64,000 nucleotides of DNA from Pseudomonas sp. MAG733B (GTDB lineage: Bacteria; Pseudomonadota; Gammaproteobacteria; Pseudomonadales; Pseudomonadaceae). The stretch covers positions 1 through 64,000 of the forward strand of contig NZ_CP145732.1 in assembly GCF_036884845.1 (NCBI RefSeq). Direction: 5' to 3'. Of this stretch, positions 45,204 to 55,790 are shown one piece after another. Position numbers and translations under genes: made by a program. The stretch's first letter is position 1. Each line of letters starts with the position of its first letter. The notes beneath the pieces were generated by a model. It was not told the origin of the DNA and made no database searches. It worked only from the letters and a program-made list of their open reading frames with translations.

Positions 45204-48200
45204 TCAAATATTCTGGCGATCACCTTTCGGATCGAAGAACACCGAAGAAACAATCTCCGCCTCGATCACGCTGCCATCCGCCAGCGGCGCAAACACGCGT
45301 TCGCCCATGCGGTTCAGGCCACCCTTGACCACGCCCATGGCAAACGAATAGCCGAGGGAGTTGTGGGCGTAGCTGGAGGTCACGTGGCCGACCATGGTCA
45401 TCGGGATCGCCTGCTTGGTGTTGAACACCAGTTGCGCACCCTCCGGCAGCCATTTGTTCGGGTCGATCGGCTTGAGGCCTACCAGCTGCTTGCGCTGATC
45501 ACGCACGCAGTCTTCACGGTTCATGCCGCGCTGACCGATCCACGAGAACGGCTTGGTGCGACCAACACACCAGCCCATGTTCAGGTCGTCCGGGGTCATC
45601 GAGCCGTCAGTGTCCTGACCGACGATGATGAAGCCCTTCTCGGCCCGCAGCACGTGCATGGTTTCAGTGCCGTACGGGGTCAGGTTGTACTTCTTGCCGG
45701 CGTCGACGATTTTTTCCAGTACGCCCATCGCGTAGTCGGCTTGCACGTTGACTTCGTACGACAGTTCACCGGTAAACGAAATCCGGAACACCCGCGCCGG
45801 TACGCCGCCGACCAGACCTTCTTTCCAGGTCATGAACGGGAACGCTTCGTTGCTCAGGTCGATGTCGGTGACTTCGCTGAGCAGCTTGCGGCTGTTCGGC
45901 CCGGACAGGGTCATGGTCGCCCAGTGGTCGGTCACGGAAGTGAAGTACACCTTCAGGTCTGGCCATTCGGTCTGCTGGTAGATTTCCAGCCATTGCAGCA
46001 CGCGTGCAGCGCCGCCGGTGGTGGTGGTCATCACGAAATGGTTGTCGGCCAGGCACGCCGTCACGCCGTCGTCGAACACCATGCCGTCTTCTTTGCACAT
46101 CAGGCCGTAACGCGCCTTGCCCACGTCGAGCTTGGTCCAGGCGTTGGTGTAGATGCGGTTGAGGAACTCGCGTGCATCCGGGCCCTGAATGTCGATCTTG
46201 CCGAGGGTCGAAGCGTCCAGCAGGCCAACGCTGTCGCGCACGGCTTTGCATTCGCGCTTCACGGCGGCATGCAGGTCTTCACCGGATTTCGGGAAGTACC
46301 ACGGACGTTTCCACTGGCCGACATCTTCGAACTCGGCGCCGTTTTTCAGGTGCCAGTGATGCAATGCGGTGAAACGCACAGGTTCGAAGATGTGCCCACA
46401 GTGACGACCGGCCACGGCGCCGAAAGTCACCGGCGTGTAGTTCGGGCGGAACATGGTGGTGCCCATCTGCGGGATGGTCACGTTCAGCGAACGGGCGGCG
46501 ATGGCCAGGCCGTTGACGTTGCCGAGCTTGCCCTGATCGGTGCCGAAGCCCAGCGCGGTGTAGCGTTTGACGTGCTCGACCGACTCGAAGCCTTCGCGGG
46601 TCGCCAGTTCGATGGCGGCGGCGGTGACGTCGTTTTGCAGGTCGACGAATTGCTTCGGCGCCCGTGCGGTGTTCTTTTCATGCGGCACCTGGAACAGCGC
46701 CAGAGTCGGCTCTTCCAGACGCGCCAGGGCTTTCGGCAAGGTCGCTTCGACCGGACCGAAACCGGCTTCGCTGGCTGCGCGAACGCCGCCTTCAAAACCG
46801 TCTGCCAAGGAATCACCCAGGCCATAGACGCCATTGATGCCACCGACGCACACGCGTTTTTGCGGTGCTTCACCCGGCACGAAACCGAGGATGTCTTCAC
46901 GCCAGGTCGGCTTGCCACCCAGGTGCGAAGCCAAGTGAACGACAGGGCTGTAACCACCGGAACTGGCGATCAGATCGCAGTCGAGCCATTCGCCCGGGCT
47001 GGTGACTTTATGGCCTTTCACATCGATGGCGGCCACACGTGCAGCCGTCACGTGCTTGCTGCCACGGGCCTCGATCACGGCGCTGCCGGTGAGGATGCGG
47101 ATGCCTTTAGCGCGTGCTTCTTCCACCAGCGCACCGCGCGGGTTGCTGCGGGCGTCGGCGATCGCCACCACTTGCAGGCTGGCGTCGAGCCAATCCAGGG
47201 CAACGCGGTAGGCGTGGTCGTTGTTGGTCGACAGCACCAGTTTTTTGCCCGGTGCTACACCGTAACGGCGCACGTAAGTCGAGACCGCGCCGGCCAGCAT
47301 GTTGCCCGGCACGTCGTTGTTGCCGTAGACCAGTGGACGCTCGTGAGTGCCGGTCGCCAGAACCACACGCTTGGCGCGAACGCGGTGAATGCGCTGACGT
47401 ACCTGGCCAATCGGTGCGCGGTCGCCGAGGTGATCGGTGAGGCGCTCGTGAATGGTCAGGAAGTTGTGGTCGTGGTAGCCGTTGACCGTGGCGCGCGGCA
47501 ACAGCAGCACGTCCGGGGTGTTCTTCAGTTCGGCGATAACGCTGGCGACCCACTCGGTCGCAGGCTTGCCATCAAGGCTTTCGCGGGAGTCGAGCAGGCT
47601 GCCGCCGAACTCTTCCTGCTCGTCAGCCAGGATCACACGGGCACCGCTGCGCGCAGCCGCCAGTGCAGCGGCCAGGCCAGCAGGGCCGGCGCCGACGATC
47701 AGCACGTCGCAGTGCTGGTTCATGTAGTCGTAGGTGTCCGGATCGTTCTCGGTCGGCGAACGGCCAAGACCGGCAGCCTTACGAATGTACTTCTCGTAAG
47801 TCATCCAGAACGATTGCGGGTACATGAAGGTTTTGTAGTAGAAACCCGGTGGCATCAGCTTGCCGCCGACCTTGCCGAGAATCCCCATCATGTCGTTGTT
47901 CACGCTCGGCCAGCCATTGGTGCTGGTGGCGACCAAACCCTGGTACAGCGCTTGTTGCGTGGCGCGTACGTTCGGAATTTGCGTGGCTTCGGTGGCGCCG
48001 ATCTGCAGCACCGCGTTCGGCTCTTCAGCGCCGGCGGCGAAGATGCCGCGCGGACGGGAATACTTGAAGCTGCGACCGATGATGTCGACACCGTTGGCCA
48101 GCAGTGCAGCGGCCAGCGAGTCGCCTTCAAAGCCTTTGTAGCTCTGGCCGTTGAAGGTGAAGCTCAAGACTTTGTTGCGGTCGATCCGTCCGCCGTTGGA

Positions 48201-48221
48201 CAGGCGATTGATCTGGCTCAT
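45204..48221 (-). CDS. soxA: Sarcosine oxidase alpha subunit
   Basis: The 1005-residue subunit has an N-terminal 2Fe-2S-ferredoxin-like fold (about residues 15-100). A dinucleotide-binding region starts with VLIVGAGPAGLAAALAAARS at about 174. The C-terminal half is GcvT-like and THF-binding (about 600-1000, including RIYTNAWTKLDVGKARYGLM). It joins SoxB, SoxD and SoxG to oxidise sarcosine. Its ATG overlaps the soxD end by 4 bases. The length is normal for the family. Confidence 0.97.
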   Translation of the reverse strand: MSQINRLSNGGRIDRNKVLSFTFNGQSYKGFEGDSLAAALLANGVDIIGRSFKYSRPRGIFAAGAEEPNAVLQIGATEATQIPNVRATQQALYQGLVATSTNGWPSVNNDMMGILGKVGGKLMPPGFYYKTFMYPQSFWMTYEKYIRKAAGLGRSPTENDPDTYDYMNQHCDVLIVGAGPAGLAAALAAARSGARVILADEQEEFGGSLLDSRESLDGKPATEWVASVIAELKNTPDVLLLPRATVNGYHDHNFLTIHERLTDHLGDRAPIGQVRQRIHRVRAKRVVLATGTHERPLVYGNNDVPGNMLAGAVSTYVRRYGVAPGKKLVLSTNNDHAYRVALDWLDASLQVVAIADARSNPRGALVEEARAKGIRILTGSAVIEARGSKHVTAARVAAIDVKGHKVTSPGEWLDCDLIASSGGYSPVVHLASHLGGKPTWREDILGFVPGEAPQKRVCVGGINGVYGLGDSLADGFEGGVRAASEAGFGPVEATLPKALARLEEPTLALFQVPHEKNTARAPKQFVDLQNDVTAAAIELATREGFESVEHVKRYTALGFGTDQGKLGNVNGLAIAARSLNVTIPQMGTTMFRPNYTPVTFGAVAGRHCGHIFEPVRFTALHHWHLKNGAEFEDVGQWKRPWYFPKSGEDLHAAVKRECKAVRDSVGLLDASTLGKIDIQGPDAREFLNRIYTNAWTKLDVGKARYGLMCKEDGMVFDDGVTACLADNHFVMTTTTGGAARVLQWLEIYQQTEWPDLKVYFTSVTDHWATMTLSGPNSRKLLSEVTDIDLSNEAFPFMTWKEGLVGGVPARVFRISFTGELSYEVNVQADYAMGVLEKIVDAGKKYNLTPYGTETMHVLRAEKGFIIVGQDTDGSMTPDDLNMGWCVGRTKPFSWIGQRGMNREDCVRDQRKQLVGLKPIDPNKWLPEGAQLVFNTKQAIPMTMVGHVTSSYAHNSLGYSFAMGVVKGGLNRMGERVFAPLADGSVIEAEIVSSVFFDPKGDRQNI

Positions 48222-48547
48222 ACCTTCTCTCCCAGAGCCGTGCTGGCCGCTTTCGGGCTATCGGTCTTGTCGGTGAATTGTGGCTTGGTGCCGATCTTGT
48301 AGGTTTCGAGAATCTCGTAGGTCACGGTGTCGCGGGTGGCGTTGAAGTACTGACGGCAACCGGCGGCGTGAATCCACAGCTCATGGTGCAGACCGCGAGG
48401 GTTGTCGCGGAAGAACATGTAGTCGCCCCACTCCTCGTCGGTGCAGCTGTTCGGATCCAGTGGACGCGGGATGTGCGCCTGGCCGGATGCGTGGAATTCC
48501 TCTTCGGAGCGCAACTCGCCGCAGTGAGGACAGAAGATATGCAACAT
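48218..48547 (-). CDS. soxD: Sarcosine oxidase delta subunit
   Basis: The 109-residue zinc-binding subunit has CPHCG at residues 6-10 and a downstream His/Cys pair (LWIHAAGCRQYF) that completes the metal site. AGGAG precedes the ATG. It lies 14 bases downstream of soxB and overlaps soxA by 4 bases, the usual soxBDAG order. Confidence 0.96.
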   Translation of the reverse strand: MLHIFCPHCGELRSEEEFHASGQAHIPRPLDPNSCTDEEWGDYMFFRDNPRGLHHELWIHAAGCRQYFNATRDTVTYEILETYKIGTKPQFTDKTDSPKAASTALGEKV

Positions 48548-48561
48548 GGGGATTTCTCCTG

Positions 48562-49812
48562 TTAGTGGGCAACCGCAGCAGCGCCGTGTTCATCGATCAA
48601 CGCACCGTTGTGGAAACGGTCGATGGAGAAAGGTGCGGCCAATGGGTGCATTTCACCCTTGGCCAAACTCGCGGCAAACACGTTGCCCGAGCCAGGTGTG
48701 GCCTTGAAGCCGCCGGTGCCCCAACCGCAGTTGAAGAACATGTTCGGTACCGGAGTCTTCGAGATGATCGGGCAGGCATCCGGCGTGGTGTCGACGATGC
48801 CGCCCCACTGACGGTTCATGCGTACGCGGGACAGCACCGGGAACATCTCGACGATGGCCTGGATGGTGTGCTCGATCACCGGGTACGAACCACGCTGGCC
48901 GTAGCCGTTGTAGCCGTCGATACCGGCGCCGATCACCAGGTCGCCCTTGTCGGACTGGCTGATGTAACCGTGTACGGCGTTGGACATGATCACGCTGTCG
49001 ATAATCGGTTTGATCGGCTCGGACACCAGCGCTTGCAGCGGGTGGGATTCGATCGGCAGACGGAAACCGGCGAGTTTGGCCATGTGCCCGGAGTTACCGG
49101 CGGTGACCACGCCGACGCGCTTGGCGCCGATGAAGCCCTTGTTGGTTTCAACGCCGATGCATACGCCGTTTTCCTTACGGAAACCGATCACTTCGGTCTG
49201 CTGGATCAGGTCCACGCCCAGTGCGTCGGCGGCCCGAGCAAAGCCCCAGGCCACGGCATCGTGACGAGCTACGCCGCCGCGACGCTGGACGGTAGCGCCC
49301 ATCACCGGGTAGCGAGTGTTCTTCGAGCAGTCGAGGTACGGAATCTCGTCGGCCACTTGCTTGGCATCGAGCAGTTCACCGTCGACGCCGTTGAGGCGGT
49401 TGGCGCTGACCCGACGCTCGGAATCACGGATATCCTGCAGGGTGTGGCACAGGTTGTAGACGCCACGCTGGGAGAACATCACGTTGTAGTTCAGATCCTG
49501 GGACAGGCCTTCCCACAGTTTCATCGCGTGTTCGTACAGGTGCGCCGATTCGTCCCACAGGTAGTTGGAGCGAACGATGGTGGTGTTGCGCGCGGTGTTA
49601 CCGCCGCCCAGCCAGCCCTTCTCGACCACGGCCACATTGGTAATGCCGTGTTCCTTGGCCAGGTAGTAGGCGGTCGCCAGACCGTGCCCGCCACCGCCGA
49701 CGATGACCACGTCGTAGACCTTTTTCGGGGTCGGCGTGCGCCACATGCGCTGCCAGTTTTCGTGGTGGCTGAGGGAGTGTTTGAAGAGGCCGAAGCCCGA
49801 ATAGCGTTGCAT
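48562..49812 (-). CDS. soxB: Sarcosine oxidase beta subunit
   Basis: The 416-residue flavoprotein subunit oxidises sarcosine. The FAD-binding motif is [18 protein letters not shown] (about residues 35-52). [11 protein letters not shown] should contain the histidine that binds FMN covalently in this family. The ATG at 49812 has GGAG 9 bases upstream; an ATG at 49818 is too close to that site. It follows glyA by 23 bases, so glyA-soxBDAG-purU-fdhA form one directional block. Confidence 0.96.
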   Translation of the reverse strand: MQRYSGFGLFKHSLSHHENWQRMWRTPTPKKVYDVVIVGGGGHGLATAYYLAKEHGITNVAVVEKGWLGGGNTARNTTIVRSNYLWDESAHLYEHAMKLWEGLSQDLNYNVMFSQRGVYNLCHTLQDIRDSERRVSANRLNGVDGELLDAKQVADEIPYLDCSKNTRYPVMGATVQRRGGVARHDAVAWGFARAADALGVDLIQQTEVIGFRKENGVCIGVETNKGFIGAKRVGVVTAGNSGHMAKLAGFRLPIESHPLQALVSEPIKPIIDSVIMSNAVHGYISQSDKGDLVIGAGIDGYNGYGQRGSYPVIEHTIQAIVEMFPVLSRVRMNRQWGGIVDTTPDACPIISKTPVPNMFFNCGWGTGGFKATPGSGNVFAASLAKGEMHPLAAPFSIDRFHNGALIDEHGAAAVAH

Positions 49813-49835
49813 AGTCATTTACTCCAAAACCGCGC

Positions 49836-51089
<1,254 letters not shown>

Positions 51090-51276
51090 CGCGTCTCTCC
51101 CAGCGGCATCTGTGCGCCATTCGTCTCGGTAAGGCACCGGTGTTTCGGCAGTGCCCTTTGATAGCGATGGTATGACTGGCTTGGAGAGTTCAAATGCCTA
51201 CGGGCGCCACGCAAAGGTGCGTTTACGACATGGCGGGAAATGGCTTGCCGAACACAACCCTCAATTCATCGAGAAA

Positions 51277-51372
51277 CCCTGTGGGAGCTGGCTTGCCAGC
51301 GATAACGTCACCACATCCGGCATTGATGGCGGCTGGTCCACCGCTATCGCTGGCAAGCCAGCTCCCACAGGG
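51277..51372. repeat. REP doublet, class GTGGGAGCTGGCTTGCCAGC
   Basis: Inverted REP units with about 45 bases between them separate glyA and traX. The right unit ends at the base next to the TraX-family stop codon. It is the only member of this class in the window. Confidence 0.92.
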
Positions 51373-52089
51373 TCATGCGACGATCTGGCGAAGAAGTAAC
51401 AAAAGCAGGAAATGCACGGGATACAGCGCATACGCCCACCGCCGCATCGGCAGTGGTTTTACGTCACGCAGGTGTCGCAACAAGAACAGCCCCAGCCATG
51501 GCGCAATCAGACAAGTGGCAACCGCCGCCATCGCCACGTGATTGCCCAATCGAACGGAGTAATACAGCACCTGCCATTGATTGGCGGCCAGACAGACCAG
51601 CCCCGGCAACAGCGCGAAATACCACGGGCGACGGATCACCAGCAGCATCACCCACGGCAGCAGCACGCCAAAGAAACCGAACATCAATCGCTGGGAGAAA
51701 AACGACGCCAACAGCAAAGCGCCGACCGCCAACAAGCGCGATTGCAGCGTCGATTGCTGCCAGCCCCGCGCCACCAACAGACCAAGGGCCAGTGTGGGAA
51801 ACACATTGAGCGTGTCGGGATTGGAAATGAACATCCGGTAGGGAATTTCGCTGGCCGCACTAAACAGCAACATCCAGCCCAGATAACGCCACTGACCGCT
51901 TGTCGCGACTGCCGACGCCCGCGCCAGGTTCGCCGCCATCGCCAGGCAAAACCACGGAAACGCCAACCGCCCCGGCACATACAGCCAATCGGCGGAGTAA
52001 CCGACATATCGCAGGTGATCGAGGACCATGCTCAGCAGCGCCAGCCACTTGAGCAGATCCAGTGCACCGTCACGCTGTCTCACGTGCAT
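51373..52089 (-). CDS. TraX-family membrane protein
   Basis: The 238-residue protein has about seven hydrophobic helices. It begins GALDLLKWLALLSMVLDHLR, typical of TraX, with later family pieces such as GRLAFPWFCLAMAANLARA. F-plasmid TraX acetylates pilin, and chromosomal relatives have no settled role and may acylate other products. The ATG at 52089 is chosen because the family signature follows at once; the longer frame to 52209 is not conserved. It is divergent from ltaE and sits between glyA and ltaE with no transfer genes nearby. Confidence 0.85.
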   Translation of the reverse strand: MHVRQRDGALDLLKWLALLSMVLDHLRYVGYSADWLYVPGRLAFPWFCLAMAANLARASAVATSGQWRYLGWMLLFSAASEIPYRMFISNPDTLNVFPTLALGLLVARGWQQSTLQSRLLAVGALLLASFFSQRLMFGFFGVLLPWVMLLVIRRPWYFALLPGLVCLAANQWQVLYYSVRLGNHVAMAAVATCLIAPWLGLFLLRHLRDVKPLPMRRWAYALYPVHFLLLLLLRQIVA

Positions 52090-52220
52090 AATTGGCCGGC
52101 ATCCTTGTATTTTTCTGACAGCGACATCCCGTGTGCTCCCCGGATGATCTTCGGTAAAGTGCGCACCATCATTGACCACGGGACGTTTCACCATAAGCGC
52201 CCCGACCACGGAAGCAGGCC

Positions 52221-53258
52221 ATGACCGATAAGAGCCAACAATTCGCCAGCGACAACTATTCCGGCATTTGCCCTGAAGCCTGGGCCGCCATGGAACAGGC
52301 CAACCATGGCCACCAGCGCGCTTACGGCGACGACGAGTGGACCGCCCGCGCGTCCGACGATTTCCGCAAACTGTTCGAAACCGACTGCGAAGTGTTCTTC
52401 GCCTTCAACGGCACCGCCGCCAACTCGTTGGCCCTGTCGTCGCTGTGCCAGAGTTACCACAGTGTGATCTGCTCGGAAACCGCCCACGTCGAAACCGACG
52501 AATGCGGCGCACCGGAATTCTTCTCCAACGGCTCCAAGTTGCTGATCGCCCGTACTGAAAACGGCAAACTGACGCCGGAATCGATCCGCGAAGTCGCGCT
52601 CAAGCGCCAGGACATCCACTATCCGAAACCACGCGTGGTGACCCTGACCCAGGCCACCGAAGTCGGCAGCGTCTACACCCCGGAAGAAATCCGCGCCATC
52701 AGCGCCACCTGCAAAGAGCTGGGCCTGAACCTGCACATGGACGGCGCGCGTTTCTCCAACGCCTGCGCATTCCTCGGCTGCACCCCGGCGGACCTGACCT
52801 GGAAGGCCGGCGTCGACGTGCTGTGCTTCGGCGGCACGAAAAACGGCATGGCCGTGGGCGAGGCGATCCTGTTCTTCAACCACAAACTCGCTGAAGACTT
52901 CGACTACCGCTGCAAACAGGCCGGGCAACTGGCGTCGAAAATGCGCTTCCTGTCAGCGCCGTGGGTCGGCATCCTGGAAAACCACGCCTGGCTCAAATAC
53001 GCCCGCCACGCCAACCACTGCGCGCAATTGCTCGCAGAGCTGGTCAGCGACATTCCAGGCGTGGAACTGATGTTCCCGGTGCAGGCCAATGGTGTTTTCC
53101 TGCAACTCTCGGAACCGGCCATCGCCGCACTGACCGCCAAGGGCTGGCGCTTCTACACCTTCATCGGCAACGGCGGCGCACGCTTCATGTGCTCGTGGGA
53201 CACCGAGGAAGAGCGCGTGCGTGAGTTGGCCCGCGACATCCGTGAAGTGATGGCGTAA
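52221..53258 (+). CDS. ltaE: Low-specificity L-threonine aldolase
   Basis: The 345-residue PLP enzyme cleaves threonine or allo-threonine to glycine and acetaldehyde, and related beta-hydroxy amino acids likewise. FGGTKNGMAVGEA carries the PLP lysine, and LHMDGARFSNACA is the cofactor-ring region. GGAAGCAGG precedes the ATG. Its place beside glyA and the betaine genes points to glycine and serine metabolism. Confidence 0.94.
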   Translation: MTDKSQQFASDNYSGICPEAWAAMEQANHGHQRAYGDDEWTARASDDFRKLFETDCEVFFAFNGTAANSLALSSLCQSYHSVICSETAHVETDECGAPEFFSNGSKLLIARTENGKLTPESIREVALKRQDIHYPKPRVVTLTQATEVGSVYTPEEIRAISATCKELGLNLHMDGARFSNACAFLGCTPADLTWKAGVDVLCFGGTKNGMAVGEAILFFNHKLAEDFDYRCKQAGQLASKMRFLSAPWVGILENHAWLKYARHANHCAQLLAELVSDIPGVELMFPVQANGVFLQLSEPAIAALTAKGWRFYTFIGNGGARFMCSWDTEEERVRELARDIREVMA

Positions 53259-53270
53259 ACCGCGATCCCC

Positions 53271-53360
53271 TGTGGGAGCGGGCTTGCTCGCGAAAGCGTC
53301 CGATCAGTCAACATTGATGTTGAATGACACACCGCTTTCGCGAGCAAGCCCGCTCCCACA
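53271..53360. repeat. REP doublet, class GTGGGAGCGGGCTTGCTCGC
   Basis: Inverted REP units flank a 40-base spacer that itself contains a small palindrome (CAACATTGATGTTG), between ltaE and the SDR gene. Confidence 0.92.
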
Positions 53361-53460
53361 AAAGCCAGCACGATTTCCCCTCTCCGTCCGTACCTGAAGA
53401 CTTCGTCTACATTGTTTGTCGAGCCTCCCCGCTCACATAACAATAATCAGGAGCGTGCGC

Positions 53461-54285
53461 ATGTCATTGCAAGGCAAAACCCTGTTCATCACCGGTGCCA
53501 GCCGTGGCATAGGCCGCGAGATTGCGCTGCGCGCTGCGCGTGATGGCGCCAACATCGTGATCGCCGCCAAAAGTGCCGAACCCCACGCCAAGCTGCCGGG
53601 GACGATTTTCAGTGTGGCGCAGGAAGTGGAAGCCGCGGGCGGCAAGGCGCTGGCCTTGCAAGTGGACGTGCGCGATGAAGTCGCCGTGCGTGAGGCGCTG
53701 GCCCAGGCCAATGAACATTTCGGCGCGATCGATGCGCTGGTCAACAACGCCGGGGCGATCAAGTTGACCGGGGTTCAGCACATCGAACTCAAGCGTTTCG
53801 ACCTGATGCACCAGATCAACACCCGCGCCGTTTTGCTGTGCAGTCAGGCGGCGTTGCCCTACCTGAAGAAGTCCAGTGGACACATTCTCAACCTGTCCCC
53901 GCCCTTGAACCTCGCCAGCAAATGGTTCGCCCAATACAGCCCGTACACCGTGACCAAATACGGCATGAGCATGCTGACCCTGGGCATGAGCGAGGAATTC
54001 AAGAATTACGGGATCAGCGTCAACTCACTGTGGCCGCAGACGATGATTGCCACGGCGGCGATCGAATTTCAGTTGGGGTCACGGGAGTCGTTCAAGCATG
54101 CGCGTACACCAGCGATCATGGCGGATGCGGCGCATATCATCCTGAGCAGCCACGGGCGCAGCCTGACCGGGCGCTTGTTGATTGATGAGGAGATTTTGCG
54201 GGAAAGCGGGGTGACCGAATTCAATCATTATCGTTTCGAGCCGGACAGCGACGACAAGCTGATGACTGACCTGTTCGTCGACTGA
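53461..54285 (+). CDS. Short-chain dehydrogenase/reductase (HSDL2-like)
   Basis: The 274-residue SDR has the cofactor motif TGASRGIG (about residues 11-18), NNAGA, and the active-site pair YTVTK. The serine is probably in NLSPPLNL. The SPP form and the long helical C-terminus resemble the HSDL2 clade. AGGAG lies 8 bases before the ATG. The substrate is unknown. It stands between two repeats and is convergent with gbcB. Confidence 0.88.
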   Translation: MSLQGKTLFITGASRGIGREIALRAARDGANIVIAAKSAEPHAKLPGTIFSVAQEVEAAGGKALALQVDVRDEVAVREALAQANEHFGAIDALVNNAGAIKLTGVQHIELKRFDLMHQINTRAVLLCSQAALPYLKKSSGHILNLSPPLNLASKWFAQYSPYTVTKYGMSMLTLGMSEEFKNYGISVNSLWPQTMIATAAIEFQLGSRESFKHARTPAIMADAAHIILSSHGRSLTGRLLIDEEILRESGVTEFNHYRFEPDSDDKLMTDLFVD

Positions 54286-54300
54286 GATATCCACACCCCC

Positions 54301-54389
54301 TGTAGGAGCTGTCGAGTGAAACGAGGCTGCGATCTTTTGATCTTGATCTTTAAAAGATCGCAGCCTCGTTTCACTCGACAGCTCCTACA
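54301..54389. repeat. Long palindrome, class GTAGGAGCTG...GGCTGCGATC
   Basis: Two perfect 38-base inverted arms (54301-54338 and 54352-54389) have a 13-base loop, between the convergent SDR and gbcB genes. It is related to the creC/creD palindrome and could act as a bidirectional transcript end. Confidence 0.92.
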
Positions 54390-54406
54390 AGGTGAATACG
54401 TGTTGA

Positions 54407-55507
54407 TCAGAACTCGATGCGCACGTCGCCCTTCGGCACACTGCAGCACGACAGAATGTACCCTTCGGCTTCGTCTTCTTCGGTGATCCCGCCGTTGTGC
54501 TCCATCTCCACTTCGCCGCCGAGCTTCAACACCTTGCAGGTGCCGCAAATACCCATGCCGCAGGCTTTCGGGATCAGCAAGCCAGCCTTCGCTGCCGCCG
54601 CGTGAACGGTTTCGCCCGGCGCAATGCGAATGCTTTTCCCCGATGCGGTGAATTCCACCTGATGCAGATCCGCCAAGTCGAGTTCCGGTGCGTCGGCCGC
54701 CTGCTCGGCGTGTTCCACTGCATCGGCGCGCGCTTCCGGCGGAGTCGCGCCGAAGGATTCCTCGTGGTAGCGCGACATGTCGAAACCGGCGGCTTCCAGC
54801 AGGCGTTTGACCGCATTCATGTACGGCGTCGGGCCGCAGCAGAACACTTCGCGCTCAAGGAAGTCCGGCGCCATCAATTCAAGCATTCGGTGGTTGAGGT
54901 AACCGCGATAACCGGCCCACGGCTCACCCATCCCGTGCTTCTCGCAGATCAGGTGCAGGCTGAAGTTTTCGATCCGCGACGCCATATGCTCCAGCTCGCG
55001 GTGATAAATGATGTCCTTGGGCGAACGAGCGCTGTGGATAAACACCATGTCGACATTGCCGTTGGTGTCGTAGAACCAGCGCGCCATGGACATGACCGGT
55101 GTGATACCGACGCCGCCGCTGAGGTAAAGCACCTTTGGCGCGGTGAAGTCCATGGCATTGAACAGCCCGACCGGGCCGTGTACCGCCAGCTCCTGGCCTT
55201 CGTGCAGGGTGTCGTGCAGCCAGTTGGAAACCTTGCCGCCCGGCACGCGCTTGATGGTCACCGAAAAGCTGTACGGTACCGACGGCGAGCTGGAAATGGT
55301 GTACGAGCGCATGATCGGCTGGCCTTCGATTTCCAGCTCCAGGGTGACGAACTGCCCCGGCTTGAAGAAGAACAGGATCGGCTGGTCGGCCATGAAACAG
55401 AAGGTGCGCACATCCCAGGTTTCCTGGATGACTTTGACGCAACGGACGATGTGTCGACCATTGGCCCAGGTCTGGGTGGTTACCGGGTTCAGGAAGCTGT
55501 TGGACAT
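54407..55507 (-). CDS. gbcB: Glycine betaine demethylase reductase subunit
   Basis: The 366-residue reductase has an FAD domain (MRSYTISSSP), an NAD domain (LSGGVGITPVMSMARWF) and a C-terminal plant-type 2Fe-2S domain (CGMGICGTCKVLKL, then a last Cys in ILSCCSV). It passes electrons from NADH to the Rieske oxygenase GbcA. The ATG at 55507 has GGAG upstream; the frame to 55573 is not used. It is divergent from gbcA over 283 bases. Confidence 0.94.
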   Translation of the reverse strand: MSNSFLNPVTTQTWANGRHIVRCVKVIQETWDVRTFCFMADQPILFFFKPGQFVTLELEIEGQPIMRSYTISSSPSVPYSFSVTIKRVPGGKVSNWLHDTLHEGQELAVHGPVGLFNAMDFTAPKVLYLSGGVGITPVMSMARWFYDTNGNVDMVFIHSARSPKDIIYHRELEHMASRIENFSLHLICEKHGMGEPWAGYRGYLNHRMLELMAPDFLEREVFCCGPTPYMNAVKRLLEAAGFDMSRYHEESFGATPPEARADAVEHAEQAADAPELDLADLHQVEFTASGKSIRIAPGETVHAAAAKAGLLIPKACGMGICGTCKVLKLGGEVEMEHNGGITEEDEAEGYILSCCSVPKGDVRIEF

Positions 55508-55583
55508 GCTGATCTCCACGGCCGACTGTCGGCCTTCATGTTGGCGATTCTGCGTATAGCGCGAACCACCCATTTACCCATCT

Positions 55584-55608
55584 GCGACATTCACATGCTT
55601 ATCGCGAC
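55584..55608. promoter_or_regulatory. Candidate GbdR-type operator between gbcA and gbcB
   Basis: Two GCGAC half-sites (55584-55588 and 55604-55608) lie 20 bases apart in the same orientation, about two helical turns. That is a geometry typical of AraC-family activators. GbdR, an AraC-family activator, controls these genes in P. aeruginosa. I do not have its exact consensus, so this is geometry plus location only. Confidence 0.4.
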
Positions 55609-55790
55609 CAGCCCGCAACTACCGGGGGTTGCGCGTCGGGAACAGATTGCATCATGTCGCCCATGGATAAGGTTCTGGCCTGCGCCGGCCCCACACTCGC
55701 TCCACACAACGACAGTTTTTTTACACCTTGCGTAGCAAACCTGATTAGCCACTTTCGCCGGCCACACAGAATGGCCTTGAGGATTAAACG

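Noticed and set aside
44417..45253. Longer soxG starting at 45253
   Set aside because: The extra 68 codons run through the REP doublet. The ATG at 45049 has its own ribosome-binding site.
45363..48302. A 979-codon open frame opposite soxA, and a similar 872-codon frame opposite fiuA
   Set aside because: Both mirror known genes, show no family features and have codon patterns expected of an antisense frame.
51090..51276. Glycine riboswitch before glyA
   Set aside because: I could not find the paired aptamer core pattern or a following terminator. The spacer is mostly plain sequence and a REP doublet.
51373..52089. Conjugative element suggested by TraX
   Set aside because: No relaxase, pilus, integrase or attachment repeats are nearby, and composition matches the surrounding chromosome.
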